DNA of 64,000 nucleotides from the NCBI RefSeq assembly GCF_012396365.1, contig NZ_JAAXPG010000007.1, forward strand, positions 1 through 64,000, in the 5' to 3' direction. The notes beneath the pieces are model-generated. The model was not told where the DNA came from, made no database searches, and saw only the letters and a list, made by a program, of their open reading frames with translations. This stretch comes from Nocardiopsis alborubida. Its GTDB lineage: Bacteria; Actinomycetota; Actinomycetes; Streptosporangiales; Streptosporangiaceae. Positions 8,030 through 15,993 of the stretch are shown here, piece after piece (the first letter of the stretch is position 1; each line of letters opens with the position of its first letter). Made by a program: the position numbers and the translations under genes.

Positions 8030-9196
8030 ATGGGCGTGGATGTGGCTGCGGTGCGGGCGGATACTCCTGGGGCTGAGGAGGCGGCGCATCTGGACAACGC
8101 GGGGTCGTCGTTGCCGCCGGAGGTGGTGGTGGAGGCGGTGGTGGAGCACCTGCGTCTGGAGGCGCGGGTGGGGGGTTATGCGGCGGCCGAGTCGGCGCAG
8201 GCGCGGGTGGAGGGGTTCTACACCGCCGCGGCGCGGTTGGTGGGTGCGCGCCCCGAGGAGATCGCGTTCACCGAGAGTGCGACGCGGGCGTGGGAGTTGG
8301 CGTTCGGGTCGGTGGTCTTCGCCGAGGGGGAGCGGGTGCTGACCACGGCCAGTGAGTACCCCAGTAACGCGTTGGGGATGGTCAAGGCGGCCCGTGAACG
8401 GGGTGTGCGGGTGCAGGTGGTGCCCGACGACGCCGACGGGGTGATGGATGTGGGGGCGTTGGAGCGCGAGTTGGAGCGGGGCGGGGTGCGGGTGGTGGCG
8501 CTCAACCACATGCCCACGCACAACGGGCTGGTCAACCCGGCTGAGCGGATCGGGGCGCTGTGCCGCAGGTTCGGGGTGTTGTTCGTGTTGGACGCGTGCC
8601 AGTCGGCGGGCCAGTGGGATCTGGACGTGGAGCGGCTGGGGTGTGACGTGTTGGCGGTGACGGGGCGCAAGTTCCTGCGCGGGCCGCGGGGGACGGGGTT
8701 CGTGTACGCGCGGTCGGGGGCGGATCTGGGGGAGCCGCCGGTGGTGGACGTGACGTCGGCGCACTGGGAGGGGCAGGGGTACCGGGTGCGCGCGGACGCG
8801 CGTCGTTTCGAGAGTTTTGAGCGCAACGTGGCCGGTCAGATCGGGTTGGGTGTGGCCGTGGACTACGCGTTGGCGGTGGGGATGGAGTCGATCCGGGAGC
8901 GGGTGGGCGCGTTGGCCGAGCAGGCCCGGGACCGGTTGGGGCGCCTGGCGGGGGTGCGGGTGCTGGACCGGGGGCTGGTGCGGTCGGGGATCGTGACCTT
9001 CGCGGTGGAGGGTGTGGCGGCCGAGGTGGTGCGTGCGGCGCTGGGGGAGGCCGGGGTGCGGGTGAGCGTGTCGCGGTTGTGGAACCAGGTGTGGGAGGAC
9101 GGTGTGGGGGTGGACGAGGCGGTGCGGGCCTCGGTGCACTACTTCAACACCGAGGCCGAGGTGGAGGCGTTGGCGGGCGCGGTCAAGGGGTTGTAG
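8030..9196 (+). CDS. Class V aminotransferase-fold PLP enzyme (cysteine-desulfurase-like)
   Basis: This PLP-dependent enzyme has 388 aa. The PLP-binding Lys is Lys214 (VTGRKFLRGPRGTGFVYAR); VLDACQSAGQWDLDV carries Asp188, which contacts the pyridine nitrogen. LDNAGSSLPPEVVV near the N-terminus and NHMPTHNGLVNPAERI are typical of the class V fold that includes cysteine desulfurases, isopenicillin-N-epimerase-like enzymes and kynureninase. The catalytic cysteine loop of true desulfurases is not evident, so the reaction is open. It follows the response regulator by 59 bp and may share its transcript. A second member of the fold is encoded at 15994-17034. Confidence 0.88.
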   Translation: MGVDVAAVRADTPGAEEAAHLDNAGSSLPPEVVVEAVVEHLRLEARVGGYAAAESAQARVEGFYTAAARLVGARPEEIAFTESATRAWELAFGSVVFAEGERVLTTASEYPSNALGMVKAARERGVRVQVVPDDADGVMDVGALERELERGGVRVVALNHMPTHNGLVNPAERIGALCRRFGVLFVLDACQSAGQWDLDVERLGCDVLAVTGRKFLRGPRGTGFVYARSGADLGEPPVVDVTSAHWEGQGYRVRADARRFESFERNVAGQIGLGVAVDYALAVGMESIRERVGALAEQARDRLGRLAGVRVLDRGLVRSGIVTFAVEGVAAEVVRAALGEAGVRVSVSRLWNQVWEDGVGVDEAVRASVHYFNTEAEVEALAGAVKGL

Positions 9197-9344
9197 GCGC
9201 GCTTTCGCGTGTGGTGCGCGGCGGCCGTGTCCGGGTGTGCGGTGGGTGTTCTCGGGGCGGGGGTCCTCACCGCGTCCCTGAGGGGGTGGGGGGAGAAGCC
9301 GGTGCTCCCGGGGCTGGAGCCCGGGCGCGGTGGGGGTGTGCCTG

Positions 9345-9369
9345 TAAGGGACGGGGCCGGTGTCCCTTA
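9345..9369. promoter_or_regulatory. Inverted repeat upstream of CPBP protease gene
   Basis: TAAGGGAC (9345-9352) and GTCCCTTA (9362-9369) form a perfect 8-bp inverted repeat with a 9-nt spacer in the 267-bp gap before the CPBP gene. It could be an operator or an RNA hairpin; no regulator is assigned. Confidence 0.4.
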
Positions 9370-9463
9370 GTGGGCGGCGGGTTGCGGTGTCGGCAAAGCC
9401 CCGGGGGCGGTGCGGGTTCCTTCCCCGATGACGGCGGGGCCGGGACGTTGAAGGATCAGGGGC

Positions 9464-10186
9464 ATGACTACCCCCGAACGCGGTTGGACCGCGGTGGTTC
9501 TTCCTCTTGTGCTCACGCTCGCCTGTACGTTCGCCGTGCCCCTGGTGGGCCAGCCTTTCGGCGCCCTGCTCGTGGTGCTCGCGGTCTACCTGTGGCGCCG
9601 TTGGGCGCGCCGCCCCTGGGCCGGGGTGGGGTTGGGGCTGACGTGGTCGGCGCTGCCCCTGTTTCTTGTGGGGGTGGGTGTGACGGTCGCGGTGCTGGTG
9701 GGCGCCAACGCCGTCTCGGTCGCGCTGGGGGCGGCCCGGTGGGTGCCCTGGGTACCCGACGACCTGGCCTTCCTGCCCGTGGCGGTCGCGATCATCGTCC
9801 TCGTGCAGGCTTTGCCCGAGGAGTTGTTGTGGCGGGGCAATCTTCACGACGTGCTCGCGGAGCGGATGCCGACGGGCGCGGTGGTGGCGGTGACCTCGGT
9901 GCTCTTCGGCGCGGTGCACGTCTTCTCCCAGAGCCAGGCGCAGGGGGCGTGGGAGGTGGCCCTGTACGCGGTGGGGGCGATGGCGCTGGGGTTGGTCTGC
10001 GCCGCGGGCCGGGCCCGGACGGGCACCCTGTGGATGGCTGTGGGCGTGCACAGCGGCTTCTACTTCGCGAACGGCTTCTTTCCCACCGAGGGGATCGTCT
10101 ACGGGGTCCAGTTGCTTGTGCAGATCGTGGCCATGGGGCTGTTCGGGCTGGTGGTCCTGGTCATGCCCCGCCGCGGGGCCGCGTGA
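9464..10186 (+). CDS. CPBP-family intramembrane glutamic endopeptidase
   Basis: A 240-aa, highly hydrophobic protein with about seven to eight transmembrane helices. The CPBP/Abi signature is present: PEELLWRG (Glu119, Glu120, Arg124), FGAVHVF (His near 150) and GVHSGFYFAN (His near 193). Members cleave or process prenylated or other membrane substrates; in bacteria some act in bacteriocin self-immunity. The ATG is preceded by GAAGGATCAGGGG. The next gene, a MerR regulator, starts 64 bp downstream with its own promoter. Confidence 0.88.
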   Translation: MTTPERGWTAVVLPLVLTLACTFAVPLVGQPFGALLVVLAVYLWRRWARRPWAGVGLGLTWSALPLFLVGVGVTVAVLVGANAVSVALGAARWVPWVPDDLAFLPVAVAIIVLVQALPEELLWRGNLHDVLAERMPTGAVVAVTSVLFGAVHVFSQSQAQGAWEVALYAVGAMALGLVCAAGRARTGTLWMAVGVHSGFYFANGFFPTEGIVYGVQLLVQIVAMGLFGLVVLVMPRRGAA

Positions 10187-10211
10187 GGCGGGGTCCGGCC
10201 GCGCCCGGGTG

Positions 10212-10242
10212 TTGACGGTGCCCTTGGGGCAGGGGCCACACT
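10212..10242 (+). promoter_or_regulatory. MerR-type promoter with 19-bp spacer
   Basis: TTGACG (10212-10217) and CACACT (10237-10242) are separated by 19 bp, the overlong spacer typical of MerR-family promoters. TGCCC-ttg-GGGCA (10219-10231), a 5-bp inverted repeat, sits inside the spacer. The downstream gene encodes a MerR regulator, so autoregulation by DNA distortion is likely. Confidence 0.7.
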
Positions 10243-10250
10243 CGGGTCCC

Positions 10251-11102
10251 ATGAGCACCCCACAGCCCCCCGAGGGGCTTTCGCGGGGGGAGTTCGCCCG
10301 TGCGAGCGGGCTCTCCCCCAAGGCGCTGCGGTTGTACGAGCGTTCGGGTCTGCTGGTGCCCCACCGGGTGGGCGCGGGCGGGCACCGCCTCTACCTCGGT
10401 GCGCAGGTGGAGCGGGCCCGGCGCATCCGTCTGCTGCGCCAGATGGACATGCCCCTGGCGGTGGTGGCCGAGGTGATGGCGCAGGAGCGCGGGCAGGCCC
10501 TGGAGCGGGCCGAGGCGTGGTGGCGGGCCCAGGAGGAGGCGCTGCGTTCGCGGCGCGCGGCCCTGGCCGAGCTGCGCCTGTCCTGGGGCGGGGTGGTCGA
10601 GCGGGGTCCGGAGCCGGTGTGGCGGGTGCGCCGCGAACGCGTGGGTGCGGTCAAGGTGGCGGCGGTCAGGGCCCGTACCGACCAGCAGAACCTGGTGGGG
10701 ACCTTCCACGCGCGTGCGCAGGCGCTGCGCCGCCACCTGGTGGGGCAGGGGGCGCGCCCCGGCCCCGGGTTCTGGGTGCTCTACCACGGTGCGGTGACCC
10801 CGGACGGGCCCGCGCCGATCGAGGTGGCGGTGCCCTTCACCGGACACGCCGAGCCCGAGGGGGAGACGGTGATCCGTATGGAGGCCGCCCACGTGCGCGC
10901 GGTGTGCGAGGTGGCGCGCGGGGACTGCTTCTATCCGCGGATCCTGGGCGCCTACCGGGCGGTGGAGCGGTGGATGCTCCAGTGCGGTGCGCACGCGGTG
11001 GGGCCGTTGCGTGAGGTGTATGAGGCTTCCTGGGACGAGGTGGCCGAGGACGCGGTGTTCGCGCTGGTGGCGCGGCCGATGAGGGAGGCGGGACGCGGAT
11101 GA
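10251..11102 (+). CDS. MerR family regulator with GyrI-like effector domain
   Basis: The protein has 283 aa. Residues 9-78 are the MerR winged helix (LSRGEFARASGLSPKALRLYERSGLLVPHR), followed by a coiled dimerisation helix (80-125), and a C-terminal GyrI/BmrR-like ligand domain (about 135-280, including WMLQCGAHAVGPLREVYE). Such proteins activate stress or drug-response genes when bound by small hydrophobic ligands. The ATG has no good Shine-Dalgarno sequence and lies eight nt from the -10 box. It overlaps the next gene by 4 nt, so both form one operon. Confidence 0.88.
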   Translation: MSTPQPPEGLSRGEFARASGLSPKALRLYERSGLLVPHRVGAGGHRLYLGAQVERARRIRLLRQMDMPLAVVAEVMAQERGQALERAEAWWRAQEEALRSRRAALAELRLSWGGVVERGPEPVWRVRRERVGAVKVAAVRARTDQQNLVGTFHARAQALRRHLVGQGARPGPGFWVLYHGAVTPDGPAPIEVAVPFTGHAEPEGETVIRMEAAHVRAVCEVARGDCFYPRILGAYRAVERWMLQCGAHAVGPLREVYEASWDEVAEDAVFALVARPMREAGRG

Positions 11103-12001
11103 GCACGGTGGGCGCGGGCGTGGAGAGGTGGGTGGCGCACACCCCCTACAGCGATCCGGGCGGGTATGCGCGGGTGCTGGCGGACCTGCCGGGGGACGTG
11201 GCCGGGTTGGGGCGGGTGCTGCGCGGGGCGGTGGTCCACTACCGCAGCGGCGGGAGGCCCGCCTTCACCGGGGCGCGGCTGGCGGAGATCGACCACCGGT
11301 GGGTGGAGGCGATGCTGGCCACCGACCAGGCCCGCTGCCCGGGCCCGTGGACGCGGGCCCGGGCGCAGCCGCTGGTGGGGTGCTGTCGTGACTTCGCGCT
11401 GGTGACGGTGGCGGCGCTGCGGGAGCGGGGGGTGGCGGCGCGCACCCGGGTGGGGTTCGCCTCCTACCTGAACGACGGGTTCTGGACCGACCACGTGGTG
11501 AGTGAGTACTGGGACGGCGGGCGGTGGGTGTGGGCGGACACCCAGTTGGATCCGGCGCGGCCGTGGCCGGTGGACGTCATGGACATCGCGCGCGCGTCTG
11601 AGGCGCGGGGCGCGGTCTTCGCCAGTGCGGCGCAGGTGTGGCTGGCCCACCGTCGGGGGCGGGTGGACGTCGACCGCTACGGGGTGCACCCGGATCTGCC
11701 GTGGCGGGGTGCGGGGTTCGTGCGTGCCTATGTGTTGCTGGAGTTGGCGCACCGCCAGGGCGAGGAGGTGTTGCTGTGGGACACCTGGGAGGCCATGGAG
11801 GCGGGGGATGACGGTGTGTTCGACGAGGTGGCGCGGTTGTTGGTGGCGGCGGACGGCGGGGACGGGGCCGCCGAGCGGGAGTTGGCCGCCTGGTACGCGC
11901 GCGATGGTCGGTTGAACCCGGGCGGGCGGGTGCTGTGCACGTCGCCGTCGGGTTTCGTGGGGTGGGTGGACCTGGAGCGGCGGGTGGTCGAGCCCGGGTG
12001 A
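11099..12001 (+). CDS. Transglutaminase-like domain protein
   Basis: A 300-aa protein. The middle carries the papain-like triad of a transglutaminase-like fold: PLVGCCRDFALVTVAALRERG (Cys95 or Cys96), WTDHVVSEYW (His near 131) and WVWADTQLD (Asp near 147). It is cytosolic, with no signal peptide. Homologous domains act as peptidases or deglycosylases as well as transglutaminases, so the reaction is not known. The start ATG overlaps the MerR stop (ATGA), which makes it the likely effector gene of that MerR operon. Confidence 0.8.
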   Translation: MSTVGAGVERWVAHTPYSDPGGYARVLADLPGDVAGLGRVLRGAVVHYRSGGRPAFTGARLAEIDHRWVEAMLATDQARCPGPWTRARAQPLVGCCRDFALVTVAALRERGVAARTRVGFASYLNDGFWTDHVVSEYWDGGRWVWADTQLDPARPWPVDVMDIARASEARGAVFASAAQVWLAHRRGRVDVDRYGVHPDLPWRGAGFVRAYVLLELAHRQGEEVLLWDTWEAMEAGDDGVFDEVARLLVAADGGDGAAERELAAWYARDGRLNPGGRVLCTSPSGFVGWVDLERRVVEPG

Positions 12002-12044
12002 GCGGGGGGAGGCCGCTCTTCCCCCCGTGCGGGAACGCCACGGT

Positions 12045-12284
12045 TCACACGAGCAGGGAGACCAGCAGTGCCGGTAGTACCAGGACGAGCATGAGGCATC
12101 CTCCCGCCGCCGGGGTGGCCCTTCGGGATGCCGTGGCCTCCATGTCCGCGATCATGTGCTGCTGGGCCGGGCACCCCGGGGTCACGACGTCCTCGTGGCT
12201 GAACACGCGGCAGGGCAGCCCCGTCATGAACTCGGCGTCGTACTGGCGCCCGCACAGGGAACAGTGGGGGTCGTTGGGTTTCAC
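12045..12284 (-). CDS. Small membrane protein with Cys-rich zinc-finger-like head
   Basis: This small protein of 79 aa starts at GTG 12284 behind AGAGGA. The head has CSLCGRQYDAEFM, GLPC, VFSH and TPGCPAQQHM, a CxxC-C-H-C pattern that could bind zinc. The C-terminal 20 residues (CLMLVLVLPALLVSLLV) form one transmembrane helix, giving a tail-anchored layout. I do not recognise a named family. The downstream neighbour on the opposite strand is the transglutaminase-like gene; the 239 bp upstream hold no gene. Confidence 0.65.
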   Translation of the reverse strand: MKPNDPHCSLCGRQYDAEFMTGLPCRVFSHEDVVTPGCPAQQHMIADMEATASRRATPAAGGCLMLVLVLPALLVSLLV

Positions 12285-12523
12285 TGGTGCGTGTTCCTCT
12301 CGTCGGCGGGGGGTCTGTGCGGTGCGGCCGCGTTGGGTCGGCCGTGGGGCGGGGCTCCAAGGCTCCTCTCGGACAGGGGCGGGGCCGGTGCGGGTCCCGG
12401 CCGCCCGGGCGGTGGGTTCCTGCGGTCGGTGCGGGGAGGCGTGGTCTCCCCGGTGGGGGCGGCCTCGTGGCCGGGGCAGAGGTCGCGGTGGGCACGAGGG
12501 GGATCGCGGGTCCCCGGTGCGGT

Positions 12524-13705
12524 TCAGTCGCGGGTGGTCAGAAAGGTGTGTTCGCGTACGGCGGGGGTGGGCTTGCCGGTGAATGCCCCGGCCAGCAGGC
12601 GGCTCGCCCCCGGCAGGCCGGTCAGGCGCAGGGCGAGGCGGCGCAGGAGCAGCTGGGCGCGGGTGGGGGGCAGGAACCAGCGGGCGGTGCGGCGGGCGGC
12701 GCGCTGGCGCTGTTCGACCTCGGGGCGCCACTGCTGCTCGTAGCGGCCCAGCCCCTCCTCGACGGTGGGGGCCGAGGCCAGGTGTTCGGCCAGGACGAAG
12801 GCGCCGCCCACCGCCAGGGAGGCGCCCTGGCCCGCGAGCAGGGAGACCGCGCCGCAGGCGTCGCCGAGCAGGACGGTGCGCCCCCGGCTCCAGTGGGGCA
12901 CCACGCTCTGGGAGACCTGGTCGTAGTAGACGTGTTCGGGGTCGGGGCAGTGCTGGAGGGCGCGGGGGACCAGCCAGCCCAGGTCGGCGTGGGTGCGGCG
13001 CAGTTCGGCGCGCGGGTCGGCGGGCCGGTCGGGGGTGGGGCTGCGGTGCACGGTGAAGGCGGCCACGCGGCCGTCGCGCAGCCCGTACAGGCCCATCTGT
13101 GCGCCGATGGTGTCGGTGAGGTAGAAGCCGCCGTCGACCCGGGCGTGGATGTCGGGGTCGGTGAAGACGAAGGCGGCGGTGTGGAAGCCCAGGTAGCGCA
13201 GGTGGTCGGTTTCGGAGCCGAAGACCTGGGTTCGCACGGTGGAGTGGATGCCGTCGGCGCCCACGAGCAGGTCGCCGGTCAGGGTGTGGCCGCCGGAGAG
13301 GGTGACCTCGACGGTGTCGCCGTGGTCCTGGACGCGGCTCAGGGCCGTGTCGTAGCGCACCTGTACGTCGGGGGGCAGGGTCTGGCGCAGGGCTCGTTCG
13401 AGGTCGGGGCGCATGAGGGAGACCACGCCCAGGTGGGAGAACTGTTGGATGCCCAGCCTGGCGCGGGGGGTGCCGTCGCGGTCGACGAAGGTGGCGTGGT
13501 CGATGTCGTAGCCGAGTTCGCGCAGGCGGGGCAGCAGGCCCATGAGTTCGGCGGCCTGGTGGCCGGGGCCGAAGAAGTCGATCATGTAGCCCTGGGCGCG
13601 GGGTCCGGGGGCCCGTTCGAGGACGGTGACCTGCCAGCCGTGGGTGTGCAGGCGGTGGGCCGCGGCCAGCCCGGCGATTCCGGCTCCGCAGACGATCGCT
13701 CTCAT
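12524..13705 (-). CDS. FAD-dependent monooxygenase (PHBH/UbiH fold)
   Basis: The 393-aa enzyme has an N-terminal Rossmann motif GAGIAGLAAAHRLHTHGWQVTVLER, the DG motif GADGIHSTVR near 165, and the FAD-ribityl motif VLLGDACGAVSLLAGQGASLAVGGA near 285, the standard layout of group A flavin monooxygenases. These hydroxylate aromatic or polyketide substrates or inactivate drugs such as tetracyclines and rifamycins; the substrate here is unknown. The start overlaps the stop of the upstream TetR gene by 4 nt (ATGA), so the two are cotranscribed and the enzyme is the probable target of that repressor. Confidence 0.9.
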   Translation of the reverse strand: MRAIVCGAGIAGLAAAHRLHTHGWQVTVLERAPGPRAQGYMIDFFGPGHQAAELMGLLPRLRELGYDIDHATFVDRDGTPRARLGIQQFSHLGVVSLMRPDLERALRQTLPPDVQVRYDTALSRVQDHGDTVEVTLSGGHTLTGDLLVGADGIHSTVRTQVFGSETDHLRYLGFHTAAFVFTDPDIHARVDGGFYLTDTIGAQMGLYGLRDGRVAAFTVHRSPTPDRPADPRAELRRTHADLGWLVPRALQHCPDPEHVYYDQVSQSVVPHWSRGRTVLLGDACGAVSLLAGQGASLAVGGAFVLAEHLASAPTVEEGLGRYEQQWRPEVEQRQRAARRTARWFLPPTRAQLLLRRLALRLTGLPGASRLLAGAFTGKPTPAVREHTFLTTRD

Positions 13706-14274
13706 GGGTGTGCTCCTGGGGTGTGGTGGGTGAGCAGGCGGCGCAGGACGGGTTCGATCTCGGTGGAGGTCAGGTCCGGGGTGAGCGCGCGGTGCAGCAG
13801 GATGCCGTCCAGGGTCGCGGCCAGGACGGTGGCGGTCTGGCGGGGTTCGGGGACGTCGGCGTGGGTGAGCCAGTCGGTCAGGTGGCGGCGCATCAGGTCC
13901 AGGACGCCGGTGACGGCCTCGCGCAGTCCGGGGTCGCGGGTGGCGGCCAGGTAGGTCTCGGTGACCAGGCGGGAGGCGGGGTCGTCGCCGGGGTAGCGGT
14001 CCAGGTCGCGCAGGATCAGCGCGAGTCCCTGTTCGGGTGTGGTGGTGGGGCCCAGCAGGTGGGCGGCCTCCTCGACGATGGCGGTGATGGCCTGGGTGGC
14101 GGCCTGGGTGAGCAGGGCCTGGAGGGAGGGGAAGTGGTAGTGGACCAGGCCGGGGCCCACGCCCGCGCGTTCGGCGAGTGTGCGGGTGCTGACCGCTGAC
14201 CAGCCGCGTTCGCTGATGAGTTCGGCCGCTGCCCGGATCAGGCGGCCTTTGACGTCCTCGCCGCGTGGGGCCAT
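13702..14274 (-). CDS. TetR family regulator of the flavin monooxygenase operon
   Basis: The regulator has 190 aa. Its N-terminal TetR helix-turn-helix is SAVSTRTLAERAGVGPGLVHYHFPSLQALL; the C-terminal helical domain carries LRDLDRYPGDDPASRLVTETYLAATRDPGLREAV. It is the first gene of a two-gene operon with the monooxygenase. A perfect 9-bp inverted repeat (14315-14343), 41 bp upstream of the ATG, is the obvious operator, implying autorepression. Confidence 0.9.
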   Translation of the reverse strand: MAPRGEDVKGRLIRAAAELISERGWSAVSTRTLAERAGVGPGLVHYHFPSLQALLTQAATQAITAIVEEAAHLLGPTTTPEQGLALILRDLDRYPGDDPASRLVTETYLAATRDPGLREAVTGVLDLMRRHLTDWLTHADVPEPRQTATVLAATLDGILLHRALTPDLTSTEIEPVLRRLLTHHTPGAHP

Positions 14275-14314
14275 GTGCGTTCCGCTTCCTGGTGGGTTGC
14301 CTTGGGCATCTGTC

Positions 14315-14343
14315 TTGGGCGAACGTATTGGTCATTCGCCCAA
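14315..14343. promoter_or_regulatory. TetR operator candidate
   Basis: TTGGGCGAA (14315-14323) and TTCGCCCAA (14335-14343) form a perfect inverted repeat with an 11-bp spacer, upstream of the minus-strand TetR-monooxygenase operon. Confidence 0.75.
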
Positions 14344-14360
14344 TTTCGAGGATGGCACAG

Positions 14361-14392
14361 CGCCCGCCCCGGGACAAGCCCCGGGGCGGGCG
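14361..14392. terminator. Strong GC hairpin
   Basis: CGCCCGCCCCGGG pairs over 13 bp with its complement across a 6-nt loop. It lies between the TetR promoter region and the hsp20 terminator, and may insulate the two minus-strand operons from read-through. Confidence 0.55.
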
Positions 14393-14401
14393 CGCACGAA
14401 A

Positions 14402-14444
14402 AACGGGGGGTGTGAGGTCCCCCGTGGTCCTCACACCCCCCGTT
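14402..14444 (-). terminator. Rho-independent terminator of hsp20
   Basis: A perfect 16-bp stem (AACGGGGGGTGTGAGG and its complement) with an 11-nt loop starts 13 nt after the hsp20 stop. On the minus strand it is followed by GTTTTTCG, a short T-run. Confidence 0.75.
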
Positions 14445-14457
14445 CGGCCTCGCCGGG

Positions 14458-14847
14458 TCAGGCGGTGGCGCCGCCCTGGCCCAGGAGGATCTTGCGCGGC
14501 TGGGCCTTGGCCGCGACCGGCACACGCAGGGTCAGGACGCCGTCGGTGTGGTCGGCCTCGATGTGCTCGGTGTCCAGGTCCTGGCCCAGGCGCAGGCGGC
14601 GGGTGAGGGCCCCGGTGGGGCGCTCACCGACCAGGACGCGGCCCTCCTCGGACCGCTCGGGGCGCTGGGCGCGGACGGTGAGCACCGAGCCCTCCACCTG
14701 CAGGTCGATGTCGTCGGCGGGCACGCCCGGCAGGTCGATCCGGACCAGGAGCGCGTCCTGGGTGCGCACCGCGTCCATGGCGGCGCCGAGCGGGGCGGGA
14801 GCGGTGGAGGCGGTGACGTCGAAGGGGATGGTGCGGGTGAGAAGCAT
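14458..14847 (-). CDS. Hsp20/alpha-crystallin small heat-shock protein
   Basis: A 129-aa protein with the alpha-crystallin domain at residues 28-118. It includes ALLVRIDLPGVPADDIDLQVEGSVLTVRAQR and the final GVLTLRVPV strand (the I-x-I/V groove-binding region follows). Small Hsp20 proteins are ATP-independent holdases. The upstream region carries a near-perfect HAIR box overlapping a TTGACG-N16-TAAACT promoter, so it should be repressed by HspR and induced by heat or proteotoxic stress. Confidence 0.92.
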   Translation of the reverse strand: MLLTRTIPFDVTASTAPAPLGAAMDAVRTQDALLVRIDLPGVPADDIDLQVEGSVLTVRAQRPERSEEGRVLVGERPTGALTRRLRLGQDLDTEHIEADHTDGVLTLRVPVAAKAQPRKILLGQGGATA

Positions 14848-14871
14848 GGAAGAACCCCCGAAAAACCTCGG

Positions 14872-14918
14872 CTTGATGCTGATGGACTCAAGTTTATTGA
14901 CGGCTTAGGGTGCGTCAA
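14872..14918 (-). promoter_or_regulatory. HspR HAIR box over the hsp20 promoter
   Basis: CTTGATG-N7-ACTCAAG at 14872-14892 matches the HAIR consensus CTTGAGT-N7-ACTCAAG with one perfect half and two mismatches in the other. On the minus strand a promoter TTGACG (14918-14913)-N16-TAAACT (14896-14891) overlaps the box, placing HspR over the -10 element and start site. Confidence 0.8.
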
Positions 14919-14992
14919 GGTGGTGTGGGGCACCCCACACGCCGACGCCCCGGGCCCCGACGCGCGCGGGGTCCGGGACGTGGGACGCGCGC

Positions 14993-15730
14993 TCAGCGGG
15001 CGCGGGCCAGGGTGATGATCTCGGGGCTGGGCGCGGCCAGGGGCGAGCGGTCCCAGTCGCCGAACCGCTCGGTGGCCCGCAGACCGGCCCGCTCCAGCAG
15101 CGCGTCCAGATGGTCGGCTTCCACGAAGCGCAGGGTGCTCACGGTGCTCAGAGGGCTGGAGGAGTCGGAGCGGGTGGTGGTGCTGGTGAAGGTCACCAGC
15201 CCCTCGGGGGTGGGCGCGGCGGCGTCGTGGACGTCGGTCACGCGTACGCCGTCGGGGGTGGTGACCTGTTGCGGGTGGTCGGGGGTCCACCTCCGCCAGG
15301 CACGTGCGGCCGGGTTGCGGGTCTCGAAGGCCACCAGGCCGCCCGGAGCCAGGGCGCGGCGCATCGCCTCCAACGCGGCGGTGGTCTCCTCGTCGGTGCG
15401 CAGTTCCTGGAAGGCGTGTCCGGTCATGGTGACCAGGTCGAATCCGTCGTCCCAGGTCTGGGTGGACAGGTCGCCGCGCACCCAGGAGACGGCGTCGGTG
15501 CGCCCGCGGGCCACCTCCAGCATGGCCCGAGCCGGATCCAGACCCGTCAGGTGTCCGGTGTGGCCGCTGGTGCGGGCGCGGTGGAGCAGCCGGCCGGTGC
15601 CGCATCCCACGTCCAGCACACGCGGGGCGGCCATGACCAGGTCCAGGTAGAAGTCGTCGCCGGGCCCCCAGGGGTCGAGGATGTCGTAGAGGGCGGCGAC
15701 GTCGGGGGAGTCGTAAGGGTTGTGGGGCAT
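14993..15730 (-). CDS. Class I SAM-dependent methyltransferase
   Basis: The protein has 245 aa. Motif I is VLDVGCGTGRLLHRAR, motif II is LTGLDPARAMLEVARGR, motif III is WDDGFDLVTMTGHAFQEL and a later segment is LAPGGLVAFETRNP. This is the Methyltransf_11/25 type with an extra C-terminal beta region (FTSTTTRSDSSSPLSTVSTLRF). The substrate is unknown. The ATG 15730 follows a 263-bp gap that holds no gene. It may be transcribed with the upstream class V aminotransferase, but the gap argues for its own promoter. Confidence 0.88.
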   Translation of the reverse strand: MPHNPYDSPDVAALYDILDPWGPGDDFYLDLVMAAPRVLDVGCGTGRLLHRARTSGHTGHLTGLDPARAMLEVARGRTDAVSWVRGDLSTQTWDDGFDLVTMTGHAFQELRTDEETTAALEAMRRALAPGGLVAFETRNPAARAWRRWTPDHPQQVTTPDGVRVTDVHDAAAPTPEGLVTFTSTTTRSDSSSPLSTVSTLRFVEADHLDALLERAGLRATERFGDWDRSPLAAPSPEIITLARAR

Positions 15731-15993
15731 CGCGCCAGTGTGGCAGCGGCGTTCGGAGGCGGTCACCGTGTTTTCGCCCGCCCCGGTCCGCGTGGGAGGA
15801 GGCCACAGCCGGCGGGGCCGCCCACCGTGTGAGCGCACCTTCGCGCGTGGGGGGGCGGCACGGGGCCGGGCGCTGTGCCGTGGCCCGCCCTCCCCTGGCA
15901 GGGGAAGGGGCGGACCGCGGCGTGGACGGGCTTTCCCCGTGCCGTTGGGGGCCGGGGCCCGTTCCCGGGTGAACGCCCGCGGGGGGCGTCCTT

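Noticed and set aside
6767-10321. Very long open frame (over 1100 codons) on the minus strand across the kinase, regulator and aminotransferase genes
   Set aside because: It is Arg/Pro/His-rich, lacks any domain, and lies opposite well-supported plus-strand genes; a by-product of high GC.
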